Assembly (NCBI GenBank): GCA_015059905.1
Contig: SUZN01000001.1
Location: forward strand, 62,001-126,000
Source: Rikenellaceae bacterium
GTDB lineage: Bacteria; Bacteroidota; Bacteroidia; Bacteroidales; Rikenellaceae
DNA: 64,000 bases
Direction of reading: 5' to 3'
Position numbers and translations under genes: made by a program. The notes beneath the pieces are model-generated. The model was not told the DNA's origin. It ran no database searches and worked only from the letters and a program-made list of their open reading frames with translations. Below are positions 47,823-58,100 of this stretch, piece by piece (within the stretch, counting starts at the first letter, position 1; each line of letters opens with the position of its first letter).

Positions 47823-49221
47823 ACTTTTTGCCTGGCTTTGGGTATCGCTTCGCTGCATCGTCCAAAACCAAAACCCAATCCAGCGCCTCGCCATCGTAGG
47901 GTGGGGTAAAGGTCAAGATATCCTTGTTTTCAATCTTGCCAATTTTCTGGCTTTTGCCTGTGCGTGGAGAGTACCACCAGCCAATGAGATTTTCAGCTTT
48001 AAGCATGGAGCCATTAACCGAAAATTTCCTGCCTATTGGGGCATAGACCATTGCGTAGCTGCCTTCGCTATCCATCGTCGCCACGAAACGGTAGCGACCC
48101 GCTCCAGGAACAGAGGAGTGAATTTTGTCAGTGACAATAAATTCAGGTGCAGCGATGCGACTGAAATATGGACGAGAGAGCATCAGGTTTTTCAGATGTT
48201 GCAGTTGTGCCGATGCGGGTCTGTGGAGAGCCTCGTGCCAGGACATAAGTGGACGATTGATGGCGTGACGACCCTCTATCGCAGGGTCATAGAAGCACCA
48301 CAAAGAGTGGTGTCCGTATGTTGCTCCGCAAGAGCCGCTAAATACAGACCAATAGACAGCCCTGCGCTCATCCCACGATATAGAGTGACCCTCGTTGTCG
48401 GGGCGGAACTCCAGAGGATGGTCGTCGTAGAGAGGTTCTATATCTATGACAGGTTTTGTCTGATTACGCCTAAAGTCGTCAATGGTGTTTACGGCTGAAC
48501 GGAAGTATTGTGTATGACCTGTCTGTCGAGCGTTGAAATCAAGCCACTCATCATTGTGAAACCACTCCGAGGAGCTGCGTCCGCCCGAAGGATGAAAGGT
48601 GATAAGGTTATCCTTATCCACACTCCGTATGCCTCGTGCCATTGCGCGGATAATTTGCTGTTTATGATGCTTATCGGGGTTTCGGTCGCCCCCTAAAATC
48701 CAGATGATATTGTAGCTCTTATATCTCTCTGCAATCCAACGTCCATACATCTCGGCATTATTCTCGTTGAAGATGCCCCATTGGTCATTCCACCAGCAGC
48801 CCCAGGTGGGCAGCAGGCCGATATACATTCCAAGTGAATTGGCCTTTCTGACAATATAATCAACGTGATCCCAGTAGTCATTCTCCTCGCCCTCGGTGGT
48901 GGCAGGCTTTGCGGGGTTGCGGTCAATGAGAGGCAGATGTCCATAGGAATTGGGCGTACCTACACCGTCACACTCTGCCAGAGCGACTGCCTGTATTACG
49001 TTAAAGCCTTTTGAAGCGCGATTTTGAAGATATAGGTCAGCCTCTTCGCGTGTTGTGCGGTGAAACAACTCCCACGCTGTGTCGCCCTGATAGAAGAATG
49101 GCTTGCCGCTTTCGTATTGCAGTAAGTGTCTGTTTTCTGAAACGACTATGCGCTCTAAATTTTGACCTATGCAAAGATTTGCCGTCAGAAGGAGTGTAAG
49201 GAGGGTAGGGTAGAATTTCAT
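47809..49221 (-). CDS. GH140-like glycoside hydrolase (DUF4038, apiosidase-like)
   Basis: This 470-residue secreted enzyme has a signal peptide (MKFYPTLLTLLLTANLCIGQ), a DUF4038 TIM barrel (GKPFFYQGDTAWELFHRTTREEADLYL at about 38-65) and a C-terminal collagen-binding-like beta domain (from about residue 380). Candidate catalytic acids are the Asp in WILGGDRNP and the Glu in PVIDIEPLYDDHP, matching the Asp/Glu pair of GH140. The founding member cleaves apiose from the pectin rhamnogalacturonan II. No RG-II locus surrounds this gene, so the substrate may differ. It is monocistronic. Confidence 0.85.
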   Translation of the reverse strand: MKFYPTLLTLLLTANLCIGQNLERIVVSENRHLLQYESGKPFFYQGDTAWELFHRTTREEADLYLQNRASKGFNVIQAVALAECDGVGTPNSYGHLPLIDRNPAKPATTEGEENDYWDHVDYIVRKANSLGMYIGLLPTWGCWWNDQWGIFNENNAEMYGRWIAERYKSYNIIWILGGDRNPDKHHKQQIIRAMARGIRSVDKDNLITFHPSGGRSSSEWFHNDEWLDFNARQTGHTQYFRSAVNTIDDFRRNQTKPVIDIEPLYDDHPLEFRPDNEGHSISWDERRAVYWSVFSGSCGATYGHHSLWCFYDPAIEGRHAINRPLMSWHEALHRPASAQLQHLKNLMLSRPYFSRIAAPEFIVTDKIHSSVPGAGRYRFVATMDSEGSYAMVYAPIGRKFSVNGSMLKAENLIGWWYSPRTGKSQKIGKIENKDILTFTPPYDGEALDWVLVLDDAAKRYPKPGKKFRER

Positions 49222-49258
49222 AATGATGAAGTTTAAGGTTATCCTTACACAAAGGTAA

Positions 49259-49298
49259 TAAAAAAACCGACTCTCTGAAAGAAAGTCGGTTTTTTGTT
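49259..49298. terminator. Terminator after gapA
   Basis: AACCGACT (about 49265-49272) pairs with AGTCGGTT (49284-49291) with small inner pairs, flanked by an A-run and a T-run, so it works on either strand. For gapA (minus strand) it lies 15 bp beyond the stop. Confidence 0.85.
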
Positions 49299-49312
49299 AT
49301 CAGTATATTGGA

Positions 49313-50347
<1,035 letters not shown>

Positions 50348-50381
50348 TTAAATTAAAACTTCTGTTACTTTTTTAACAGCG

Positions 50382-50412
50382 CAAAAATATATATTAAAAT
50401 GGTATTAAGCAA
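50382..50412 (-). promoter_or_regulatory. Promoter of gapA
   Basis: On the minus strand TATTTTTG (complement of 50382-50389) follows a TTG (complement of 50410-50412) by 20 nt. The leader is about 45 nt and A/T-rich. Confidence 0.7.
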
Positions 50413-50594
50413 ATTTTCTGCCCCAAAAAGAGCCTCTTTGTGTAAAACTTAACAATTTGCTAACGCACGGCGACCACATATTCGCCTCTGCTACATTCCG
50501 ATAGTGTAACATAGCGGTAGAGAATTTGCCTAAAAGTGGGGTGGTGGCGACTATATAAAATTATTTTGCTATTTTTGCATCCAAATTTTCAGAT

Positions 50595-51377
50595 ATGCTC
50601 AATTATAAGGTTATAGCAAACGATCCCTCAAACGGTTGGGTGGTGATGGTGCACGGTGCAGGCGGAAGCATCGAGGTGTGGTTTCGTCAGGTGCCCGATT
50701 TTGCGCGTCATTTCAATCTGTTGCTGGTTGATCTGGCGGGTCACGGTGGCTCGGTGAGCGATGTCTTTTGCCGTGGACTTAATTTTGAGCGTATAGCCGA
50801 TCAGGTGATGGATGTGGTTGATCACGTTGGTATTACCACATCTCATTTTATGGGTCTGTCGCTGGGAAGCATCGTTGTTCGTGTCATTGCCGAGCGTTAT
50901 CCCCAGAGAGTGGAGAGTATGGTGCTGGCGGGAGCTGTCACCAAGCTCAGTGCAAAGACCCGTCTGCTGATTCGTCTGGTGGATAAATTTAAGAACATCA
51001 TTCCATACCGTCTGCTCAAGAAGATGATTGCAATGTGCATCATCCCGCAAAGAAAGTATCGCAAGTCAAAGGCTCTGTTCCTGAAGAGTGCGCAGAAGCT
51101 GAACTTCGACCATTTTCTGGAGTGGATGAAGCTGGGCGACAACATCAGCAAGAAGATGGCTGATTTGTTTAGCCGTCAGATACTTATCCCCACGCTCTAT
51201 GTTATGGGCGAGAACGATTATCTCTTCCTGCCGCAGGCTCGTGTAGCGGCCAGTGAGGGCGGCGAAAAGGTCTCGATGGTGATTGTGCCCGATGCGGGTC
51301 ACGTATGCAATGTCGATAACAAAAGTTTCTTCAATCGTGCTTCGATAGAGTTCTTAAAGCAGTTCGGAAGGTTGTAG
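50595..51377 (+). CDS. Alpha/beta hydrolase
   Basis: This 260-residue protein has an alpha/beta hydrolase fold with a complete triad: Ser in the nucleophile elbow GLSLGS, Asp in MGENDYLF and His in DAGHVCN. MVHGAGGSIEVW supplies the oxyanion hole. No signal peptide is present. A -7 box (TATTTTTG, 50570-50577) lies 17 bp upstream of the ATG. The substrate is unknown; esterases and thioesterases share the pattern. Monocistronic. Confidence 0.88.
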   Translation: MLNYKVIANDPSNGWVVMVHGAGGSIEVWFRQVPDFARHFNLLLVDLAGHGGSVSDVFCRGLNFERIADQVMDVVDHVGITTSHFMGLSLGSIVVRVIAERYPQRVESMVLAGAVTKLSAKTRLLIRLVDKFKNIIPYRLLKKMIAMCIIPQRKYRKSKALFLKSAQKLNFDHFLEWMKLGDNISKKMADLFSRQILIPTLYVMGENDYLFLPQARVAASEGGEKVSMVIVPDAGHVCNVDNKSFFNRASIEFLKQFGRL

Positions 51378-51399
51378 TAGGGTAGTGTGATTTAAGATA

Positions 51400-51436
51400 A
51401 AATAGGCTGTCGCAACTTTGGTTGGACAGCCTATTG
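51400..51436. terminator. Terminator between convergent hydrolase and mlaF-like gene
   Basis: AATAGGCTGTC (51401-51411) pairs perfectly with GACAGCCTATT (51425-51435). On the minus strand the stem is followed by TTTATC, so it serves mainly the ABC transporter operon. Confidence 0.75.
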
Positions 51437-51440
51437 TGTT

Positions 51441-52196
51441 CTATTTGCTTGCGCTGCGTGCGCGTTTTGCCATTGCAGAGGCGAATACGAAGTCGCCCAG
51501 CTCCTTGTTGTCGGAGTGGAGGATATCATCCTTCGAGCCTTCCCACCATTTCTCGCCCTCGTAGATGAATACAATCTTCTCGCCAATCTCCATTACTGAG
51601 TTCATGTCGTGGGTGTTGATGATGGTTGTGATGTTGTACTCCTTGGTGATGTCGCTGATGAGGTTGTCAATCACAATAGAGGTCTGTGGATCGAGTCCAG
51701 AGTTGGGCTCGTCGCAGAACAGATAACGTGGATTGAGTACTATGGCGCGTGCAATGGCGGCGCGCTTGACCATACCACCACTCAACTCCGAGGGGTATAA
51801 CTTATAGGCATTCTCAAGGTTTACACGCTTTAGACAGAGGTGTACTCTCTCCAGCTTTTCATCCTCTGACTGGTCGGTGAAGAGGTCAAGTGGCAACTTC
51901 ACATTCTCCTCTACCGTAGAGGCGTCGAGCAATGCTCCACCCTGAAAAATCATTCCCACATCCTTGCGGATAGCCTTGCGGGCGCGGAAGTCGAGAGTTG
52001 AGAAACATACATCGTCATAGTAGATAGCACCCTCATCCACATCGTGCAGACCCACCAGCGACTTCAGTAGTACGGTCTTTCCCGAGCCACTGCGACCGAT
52101 GATGAGGTTTGTCTTGCCTGTGCCGAACTCGGTAGAGATGTTTTTCAGTACGGTGCGACCCTCGAATGACTTTACTATATTTTGTGCCTTAATCAT
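51441..52196 (-). CDS. ABC transporter ATP-binding protein (MlaF-like)
   Basis: This 251-residue ATPase has Walker A GRSGSGKT (about residues 34-41), a Q-loop in GMIFQGGALLD, signature LSGGMVKRAAIARAI and Walker B YLFCDEPNSGLDP. The GGALLDASTVEENV and SGGM variants are typical of the Mla/Ttg2 lipid-transport group. It powers phospholipid movement between membranes together with the MlaE-like permease encoded directly upstream (adjacent, no gap). No MlaD substrate-binding gene is next to it, though in Bacteroidetes it may be elsewhere. Confidence 0.93.
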   Translation of the reverse strand: MIKAQNIVKSFEGRTVLKNISTEFGTGKTNLIIGRSGSGKTVLLKSLVGLHDVDEGAIYYDDVCFSTLDFRARKAIRKDVGMIFQGGALLDASTVEENVKLPLDLFTDQSEDEKLERVHLCLKRVNLENAYKLYPSELSGGMVKRAAIARAIVLNPRYLFCDEPNSGLDPQTSIVIDNLISDITKEYNITTIINTHDMNSVMEIGEKIVFIYEGEKWWEGSKDDILHSDNKELGDFVFASAMAKRARSASK

Positions 52197-52940
52197 TTAT
52201 GTGCGAATGAGTTGAGTTAATACAAGGTTACATATCATAATCACGATGGAACTTATCACCACCGCCTGTGTCGATGCCTTGCCCACCTCCAGCGAGTTGC
52301 CCTTGGCGTAGTAGCCGCAGTAGGCTGATATGCTGGTAATGAAGAAGGCGAAAAACACCATCTTCGTCAAGGCATATGTTATCTCGCTTGTGTAAAAGCA
52401 GTAGCGCAGACCCTCGACATACTCCGAAGGATTCATAATGCCAGTGAGTTCGGCAATGCCGTATCCTCCCGCAATACCGATAAGCATTGAGAAGATAGCC
52501 AGAAATGGGAAGAAGAATACCGTTGCGACAATCTTGGGCAGGATGAGATATGAGGCGGAATTCACGCCCATAATCTCCAGCGCATCAATCTGTTCGGTGA
52601 TACGCATTGTGCCAATCTCGGAGGCAATATTCGAGCCAACCTTACCCGCCAGGATGAGCGCCACGACGGTAGATGAAAACTCAAGAATCATCACCTCTCG
52701 TGTTGCATAACCAATCATAAATTGCGGAATGAATGGCGATTCCAGCGTGATTGCCATCTGCAACGTCACGGCACTACCTATGAATACCGAGATGATGGCG
52801 GTCAAGCCGATGGAGTTCAGTCCGAGTGCCTCCATCTCGCTCATGATGCGGCTGCGGTAAATCGAGAACTTTTCGGGTCGCGAAAATACCTTCTGCATCA
52901 GGAGAGTATATCTGCCTATTGATTCAAATATTTTTAGCAT
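52197..52940 (-). CDS. ABC transporter permease (MlaE-like)
   Basis: This 247-residue membrane protein has five or six helices and the MlaE motifs: SIGLTAIISVFIGSAVTLQMA, VVALILAGKVGSNIASEIGTMRITEQIDALEIMGVN (the EQIDAL coupling helix). It works with the ATPase encoded next in phospholipid trafficking at the inner membrane. It lies 8 bp after the DUF4834 gene, so all three form an operon. Confidence 0.94.
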   Translation of the reverse strand: MLKIFESIGRYTLLMQKVFSRPEKFSIYRSRIMSEMEALGLNSIGLTAIISVFIGSAVTLQMAITLESPFIPQFMIGYATREVMILEFSSTVVALILAGKVGSNIASEIGTMRITEQIDALEIMGVNSASYLILPKIVATVFFFPFLAIFSMLIGIAGGYGIAELTGIMNPSEYVEGLRYCFYTSEITYALTKMVFFAFFITSISAYCGYYAKGNSLEVGKASTQAVVISSIVIMICNLVLTQLIRT

Positions 52941-52948
52941 AGGCCTGT

Positions 52949-53332
52949 TTATTGTTTTTTATCTTTAACCTCTTCAAAATCAACATACTCACCCACCTCA
53001 TCATTCACGCGCTTCTCGTTTGCTTCCGCTGTGGCATAGACCTTTACTTCGCCCTCGTTCTTTGGGCGAGATGAAGTGTTTTGGTGAGTGTTGAAACCTC
53101 CAAAACCCTGTTGGCGAGCCTCCTGCTCCATATTTTTACTCATTCGGCGCAGCTTGAAGAGTCCGTAGATGGGTAACGCGAGCAATAGCAGAGCCACTAT
53201 TGCAATGCCAATGAATATCGCTCCAAAGAGCGATGGAGCAAACACAGCAATCATCACCAGCAAGATGCAGGTTAATGGGTTTCTCTTTATCCACTCCACT
53301 ATGGAGTCGATTATAGCAAATATAAAGTTCAT
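52949..53332 (-). CDS. DUF4834 family membrane protein
   Basis: This protein of about 127 residues has hydrophobic segments at about residues 1-12 and 19-55 and a charged, disordered tail (NTHQNTSSRPKNEGEVKVYA onward). It matches DUF4834, a Bacteroidetes family without known function. The ATG at 53332 is preferred; the frame extends 13 codons upstream into the repeat-rich spacer. It is the first gene of the mlaEF-like operon and may be an accessory of the transporter. Confidence 0.75.
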   Translation of the reverse strand: MNFIFAIIDSIVEWIKRNPLTCILLVMIAVFAPSLFGAIFIGIAIVALLLLALPIYGLFKLRRMSKNMEQEARQQGFGGFNTHQNTSSRPKNEGEVKVYATAEANEKRVNDEVGEYVDFEEVKDKKQ

Positions 53333-53364
53333 AATCAATCTAAATTTTGCCATTGCCAATAAAT

Positions 53365-53403
53365 TCGTCATTGCGAGGAGGGCGCTACCCGACGTGGCAA
53401 TCT
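53365..53403. repeat. REP-like palindrome
   Basis: The stretch CGTCATTGCGAGGAGGGCG continues to a GTGGCAATCTC end, with ATTGC and GCAAT as closing arms. Repeats with a CGTCATTGCGAG start are dispersed in many bacterial genomes. I see one copy in this window. Confidence 0.5.
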
Positions 53404-53421
53404 CATTTGTTATAGTTATAT

Positions 53422-53486
53422 TCAGGCGTAGCCTGTATCTTCGGTAGCGTAGCGCGTTTTACGCCCCCCCCACGCCACCGAAGATA
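53422..53486. repeat. Inverted repeat with poly-C loop
   Basis: TATCTTCGGT-GCG (53436-53449) pairs with CGC-ACCGAAGATA (53473-53486), and the loop includes GCGCGTTTTACGCC and a run of eight C. A small AGGCGTAGCCT palindrome precedes it. No coding frame is present. Confidence 0.6.
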
Positions 53487-53519
53487 AATTTATTATTTGT
53501 TCTCTTTACTTTGTTTTCG

Positions 53520-53601
53520 TTTCTGTTTGCGTCAAACTCAATGCAAAACACCCGTTACATTATTTCTGTTTCCGTCAAAGTCAATGCAAAACAGGCGTTA
53601 C
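53520..53601. repeat. Tandem pair of 39-nt direct repeats
   Basis: Positions 53520-53558 and 53563-53601 are the same 39 nt apart from four changes, all G-C exchanges, with a 43-nt period. Each starts TTTCTGTTT and contains CAATGCAAAACA. The second ends in the palindrome CAGGCGTTACGCCTG (53592-53606). They lie 100-180 bp before purB. Confidence 0.7.
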
Positions 53602-53699
53602 GCCTGCAAATTTACAAAAAAAATCAACATTCGATGACTTATATCTTCCGAGTGTGGATAAAAAGTGTTAATTTAGCACCCAAATAAACTTTTTTAACT

Positions 53700-55043
53700 A
53701 TGTCACATCAACTTTTATCTATTTCACCTGTCGATGGTCGTTATAATAAGGTAACGTCTGTTTTGTCGGATTATTTTTCTGAATATGCTTTAATTCGCTA
53801 CCGTGTGCGTGTTGAGGTCGAGTATTTCATCGCTTTGTGTGAGCTTCCATTGCCTCAGCTTCAGGGTGTGCCCAAGTCGGCTTATGACGAGTTGCGCAAA
53901 CTCTACACCGAGTTTACGATGGAGGACGCACAGCACGTTAAGGAGATTGAGAGCGTGACAAACCACGACGTGAAGGCTGTGGAGTACCTCTTGAAGGAGA
54001 AGCTCGAGCAGCTGGGGCTTAACGCCTACCGCGAGTTTGTTCACTTCGGCTTGACTTCGCAGGATATCAACAATACGGCTACTCCACTCCTGTTGGAGGA
54101 GGCTTTGACCGATGTCTATTTGCCTGCGCTACACGAGCTTGTGGATAAGATTTACGCTTTGGCGGAGCAGTGGGAGGAGGTGCCTATGTTGGCGCACACT
54201 CACGGTCAGCCTGCGTCGCCTACACGTCTGGGTAAGGAGTTCAAGGTCTTTGTTGAGCGTCTTGAGCGTCAGATTGATTTGCTGAATGCTGTTGAGCCTA
54301 TGGCGAAGTTCGGCGGTGCTACGGGCGGTTTCAACGCTCACCACGTTGCTTATCCCAATATTGATTGGGTTGAGTTCGGCAATAAGTTTGTTGAGTCGTT
54401 GGGCTTGGTGCGTGCGCAATATACCACACAGATTGAGCACTACGACAACCTCGCAGCTACATTTGACGCTATGAAGCGTATCAACACCATCTTGACCGAC
54501 CTTGCACGCGATATGTGGACATATATCTCAATGGAGTATTTCCGCCAGCAGGTCAAGAAGGGCGAGGTGGGCTCGTCAGCTATGCCTCACAAGGTTAATC
54601 CTATCGATTTCGAGAATGCCGAGGGTAACTTCGGCGTGGCAAACGCTTTGTTCGAGCACCTGGCAGCAAAGTTGCCTATCTCGCGTATGCAGCGCGATTT
54701 GACCGACTCGACAGTATTGCGTAATGTGGGTGTTCCTGTGGCACACTCTCTCATCGCTTTCAGCTCATTGCAGAAGGGCTTGGGTAAGGTTATCCTGAAC
54801 GAGAAGGCTCTGGAGGCTGACCTTGAGGATAACTGGGCAGTTGTTGCCGAGGCTATGCAGACCATCCTGCGCCGCGAGGCTTATCCTAACCCATACGAGG
54901 CTTTGAAGGCTCTCACCCGCACAGGCGGACACATCACCGAGCAGACCATCAAGGAGTTTGTCGAGGGCTTGGATGTGTCAGAGTCAGTGAAGGCTGAGTT
55001 GCGTGTTATTACGCCACATAATTATACAGGTATGGTTAAGTAA
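53700..55043 (+). CDS. purB: Adenylosuccinate lyase
   Basis: This 447-residue enzyme of purine synthesis cleaves SAICAR and adenylosuccinate to release fumarate. The fumarase-superfamily signature is GSSAMPHKVNPIDFENAEGN, the first conserved region is HGQPASPTRLGKEF (catalytic His), and TSQDINNTA is the substrate-binding loop. Length matches the E. coli-type enzyme of about 456 residues. A truncated structured repeat and a terminator follow the stop. Confidence 0.97.
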   Translation: MSHQLLSISPVDGRYNKVTSVLSDYFSEYALIRYRVRVEVEYFIALCELPLPQLQGVPKSAYDELRKLYTEFTMEDAQHVKEIESVTNHDVKAVEYLLKEKLEQLGLNAYREFVHFGLTSQDINNTATPLLLEEALTDVYLPALHELVDKIYALAEQWEEVPMLAHTHGQPASPTRLGKEFKVFVERLERQIDLLNAVEPMAKFGGATGGFNAHHVAYPNIDWVEFGNKFVESLGLVRAQYTTQIEHYDNLAATFDAMKRINTILTDLARDMWTYISMEYFRQQVKKGEVGSSAMPHKVNPIDFENAEGNFGVANALFEHLAAKLPISRMQRDLTDSTVLRNVGVPVAHSLIAFSSLQKGLGKVILNEKALEADLEDNWAVVAEAMQTILRREAYPNPYEALKALTRTGGHITEQTIKEFVEGLDVSESVKAELRVITPHNYTGMVK

Positions 55044-55057
55044 AAATTGTTTAGCAA

Positions 55058-55106
55058 GGCTCTTTTGGCATCTGGCTCGATTTCGGATTGCTCACATATG
55101 CCAAAG
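55058..55106. repeat. Dispersed structured repeat, copy B (5' half only)
   Basis: It begins GGCTCTTTTGGCATCTGGCT, as in copy C, and keeps the left arms GATT (55079-55082), GGAT (55085-55088), GC and CATAT. The right arms are missing, replaced by the purB terminator. It starts 15 bp after the purB stop. Confidence 0.6.
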
Positions 55107-55107
55107 A

Positions 55108-55145
55108 TAAAAGGTGCAGATTTTGGTCTGCACCTTTTATTATTA
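55108..55145. terminator. Terminator of purB, convergent with the GT117-like gene
   Basis: AAAAGGTGCAGA (55109-55120) pairs perfectly with TCTGCACCTTTT (55127-55138), flanked by A/T-rich sequence on both sides. Confidence 0.85.
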
Positions 55146-55158
55146 TAATAATTTGTTG

Positions 55159-58100
55159 TTACCCCTCCACTTCGGGCGATTCTAATAGCTCGTTAATGCC
55201 CTCGCCTGGTTTGATGAGTTCGTCGTCGGTGTAGCCGAAAGAACGGTAGTACTCGTTGAACCACTTAATCAGGTCGTCACGCTTGGCAAAGGCCGCCAAG
55301 TAATACAGCTCCGAAAGGCTATCCATCCTGTCGCGTATCTCCGATGCAACCATCTGTGCCTGTACGCCGTCAAAGAGCAGATAATACTCCATATACTCAA
55401 TCAGCACGTTGGCATAGTCGGTCAGGAGCTTATCGCCCTTCTCCATCTCGCCGAGCGAGTAGTACGCCTCGATGAATGGGTAGGTGTTGGCGTCGGTGTA
55501 ACGAATCTTTGGCGATGGCAGCACCTCCAGACCTCGGTCAAGAGCCTTTAGTGCCTCCTCGTTCTTGCCCTCGCGGATAAGCTGCTTTGCTACGCGAGCA
55601 AACGCCTCGCGTGCCTTCGATGCCGAGAGGTTATACTGTACAAAGTGATCTGCAAGAACGCCCTCCTCGGCAAGGTTGCCGTAACGGAAGGTCTCCATCA
55701 AGCGTGGGTATGCCCACTCGGTGTCGATGCGACCAATCTCCCACGATGACTTGTAAGGAGTAAGGATAGGCACCAGTCGGTAGGCGTAGCCATCAAACTG
55801 AAGGTAGTCGAGCAGCCCAAAGTCCTGCAAGATATATACCTGCGTGAAGCATATTGGGCGCTTCCAGTCGAAGTTGGCAAGCAGGTCGAGAAGCATCATC
55901 TCGCTCTTCTCCAGCGCGCGCTTGTTCTCTGCTATATTTATATATACGGTATCAACCATCAGGTCGCGGTCCTCCTCCTTCACAATGCCTGCCGCGATGG
56001 CGTTATCTTTGTTCACAGGGATTGCGATTCGATGACCAGGAACATAGTCCACCAGCGTGCCGTCGGTGAGTTGTATCTTGGTATTCTCCTCCTCGCTGGC
56101 GATAAATGCCATCAGCTCCTTACCGTCGATAACTCGCTTCACGCGGTTGGCAACAGGCACAAAGTCATTTACGAAGGAGTATTTGCTTGCGGGTAATGAG
56201 AAGGGGACTCCTGCCGCCTCGTTGGCGCGGGTCTTCATCTCATCGATATACCACTCGCCACCCAGATAGCTTGAGTTCATAATACGCACATCGGTACGCA
56301 CTTCATCCACCTCCTGATTATACCACAGTGGGAAGGTGTCGTTATCGCCATAGTTTATCACGATAGCATTCTTGGGCGTTGATTGCAGATAGTTCCAGCC
56401 AATATCTCGACCCATTGTGCGACCGCTGCGGTCGTGGTCATCCCAGTTCTCTGCTGCCAGAATGGCGGGAACGCCCAACGCCAGCACCGTAGCCACCGTA
56501 GCTGTTGTCTTTGCATTGCGGCGTGTGATGAAACCTATAGCATCACGCAATGCCAGCACACCCAATCCAATCCAGATGGAGAAGGCGTAGAACGAACCTG
56601 CATATACATAGTCGCGCTCGCGTGGCTCCGAAGGGCAGGTGTTGAAATATACCACCAGCGCGATACCCATCATTATGAACAGCCACATCACCACCGAGAA
56701 GTTCTTCTGGTCGCTGTTGAGCTGATATATCAAGCCCAAAAGACCCAGCAGGAACGGCAGGAAGAAGTAGGTGTTGCGCGCAGGGTTGTTTGCCATCTCG
56801 CTCGGAAGCTCCTCCTGTGGACCCAGGTATGCCTCGTCCAGACGGTCGATGCCCGAGAGCCAATTACCGTGCAGGATGGTCTCGCCACTCGCCTGGATGT
56901 CGTCCTGACGACCCACGAAATTCCACAAGAAATAGCGCCAATACATATAGTTGAGCTGGTAGGAGAAGAAGTAGTAGAGGTTCTCACCAAACGTAGGCTC
57001 AACAAAGCTCTCGCCCGTTACGGAGTCATACACCTTGCGACCAAAGTCCAGCACCTCGCCGCGTATGGCGTTGCCGCTTTCGTCACGCATAATCTCGCCA
57101 TTCTCGTCGCGCAGTACATCTATCTTGGTGCGGTATGCCGCCCAGGGCTTATATGCCGCCTCACCCTTTGAGGCGTTCCACAGACGAGGGAAGAAATGCT
57201 TGAACTCCGAAGGATAGGTGTATCCCGTGAGAGTTGTTATCTGGTCATACTGCTTCGTCTCGGCGTTGTAGTGGTAGGATGTCTTCTCGACATAATCATC
57301 CACAGGCGACGAGTAGTACTGTCCATAAAGCAGAGGTCGGTTGCCATATTGGTCACGGTTCAGTACCGAGAGCAGGGCGTGCGGGTTGTTGGGGTTGTTG
57401 CTGTTCATCGGTGGGTTAGCCAGCGCGCGGATGGTCACCGTAGCGTATGACGAGAAACCGAGAAGAATCATCGTTGTGCAGACGAGTGCCAGGTTCCACA
57501 GCCTCTTGCCCGCACGGTGGGTGCGAACTATTCCGTAGCCGAGTGCCGCCATCAATGCGAGCGCAAAGACCACGATACCCGTATTGACAGGCAAGCCCAG
57601 CGTATTGACCGCAAACAAATCAATCATCGCACCGATATAGACGGTGTATGGGATGATAATGCCGTTGATAAAGCCCAGAATAAGCAGCGCCACAAGCGTT
57701 GCCAGAACCATTCCCTTAAAGGTGATGTTCTTATAACGGCGGAAGTAGTATATGAATACCAACGCAGGTATTGTCAGCAGGTTAAGGATATGAACACCAA
57801 TCGAGAGTCCCATCAGATAGGCGATGAGCACTATCCAACGTGACGAGTGAGGCTCGTCAGCCTGCTCCTCCCACTTGAGCATAAGCCATACGACCAGTGC
57901 AGTAAACATTGACGAAAGTGCATATACCTCGCCCTCGACAGCCGAGAACCAGAAGGTGTCGGTGAAGGTGTATGCCAATGCTCCCACAGCGCCTGCGCCC
58001 AGCGTGGCAATCTTATCGCCCTCGCTCATGCGGCGACCTCCAGCTGTGAAGATGCGGCGAGCAAGGTGGGTGATTGACCAGAAGAGGAACAAGATACAGA

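Noticed and set aside
53592..53606. Terminator for an upstream gene at CAGGCGTTACGCCTG
   Set aside because: No gene on the plus strand ends nearby and no T-run follows; it is part of the direct repeats.
56383..57171. Long open frame (262 codons) on the plus strand inside the GT117-like gene
   Set aside because: It is antisense to a clearly conserved membrane protein, has no recognisable domain, and its composition is that of a complement of codon-biased coding sequence.
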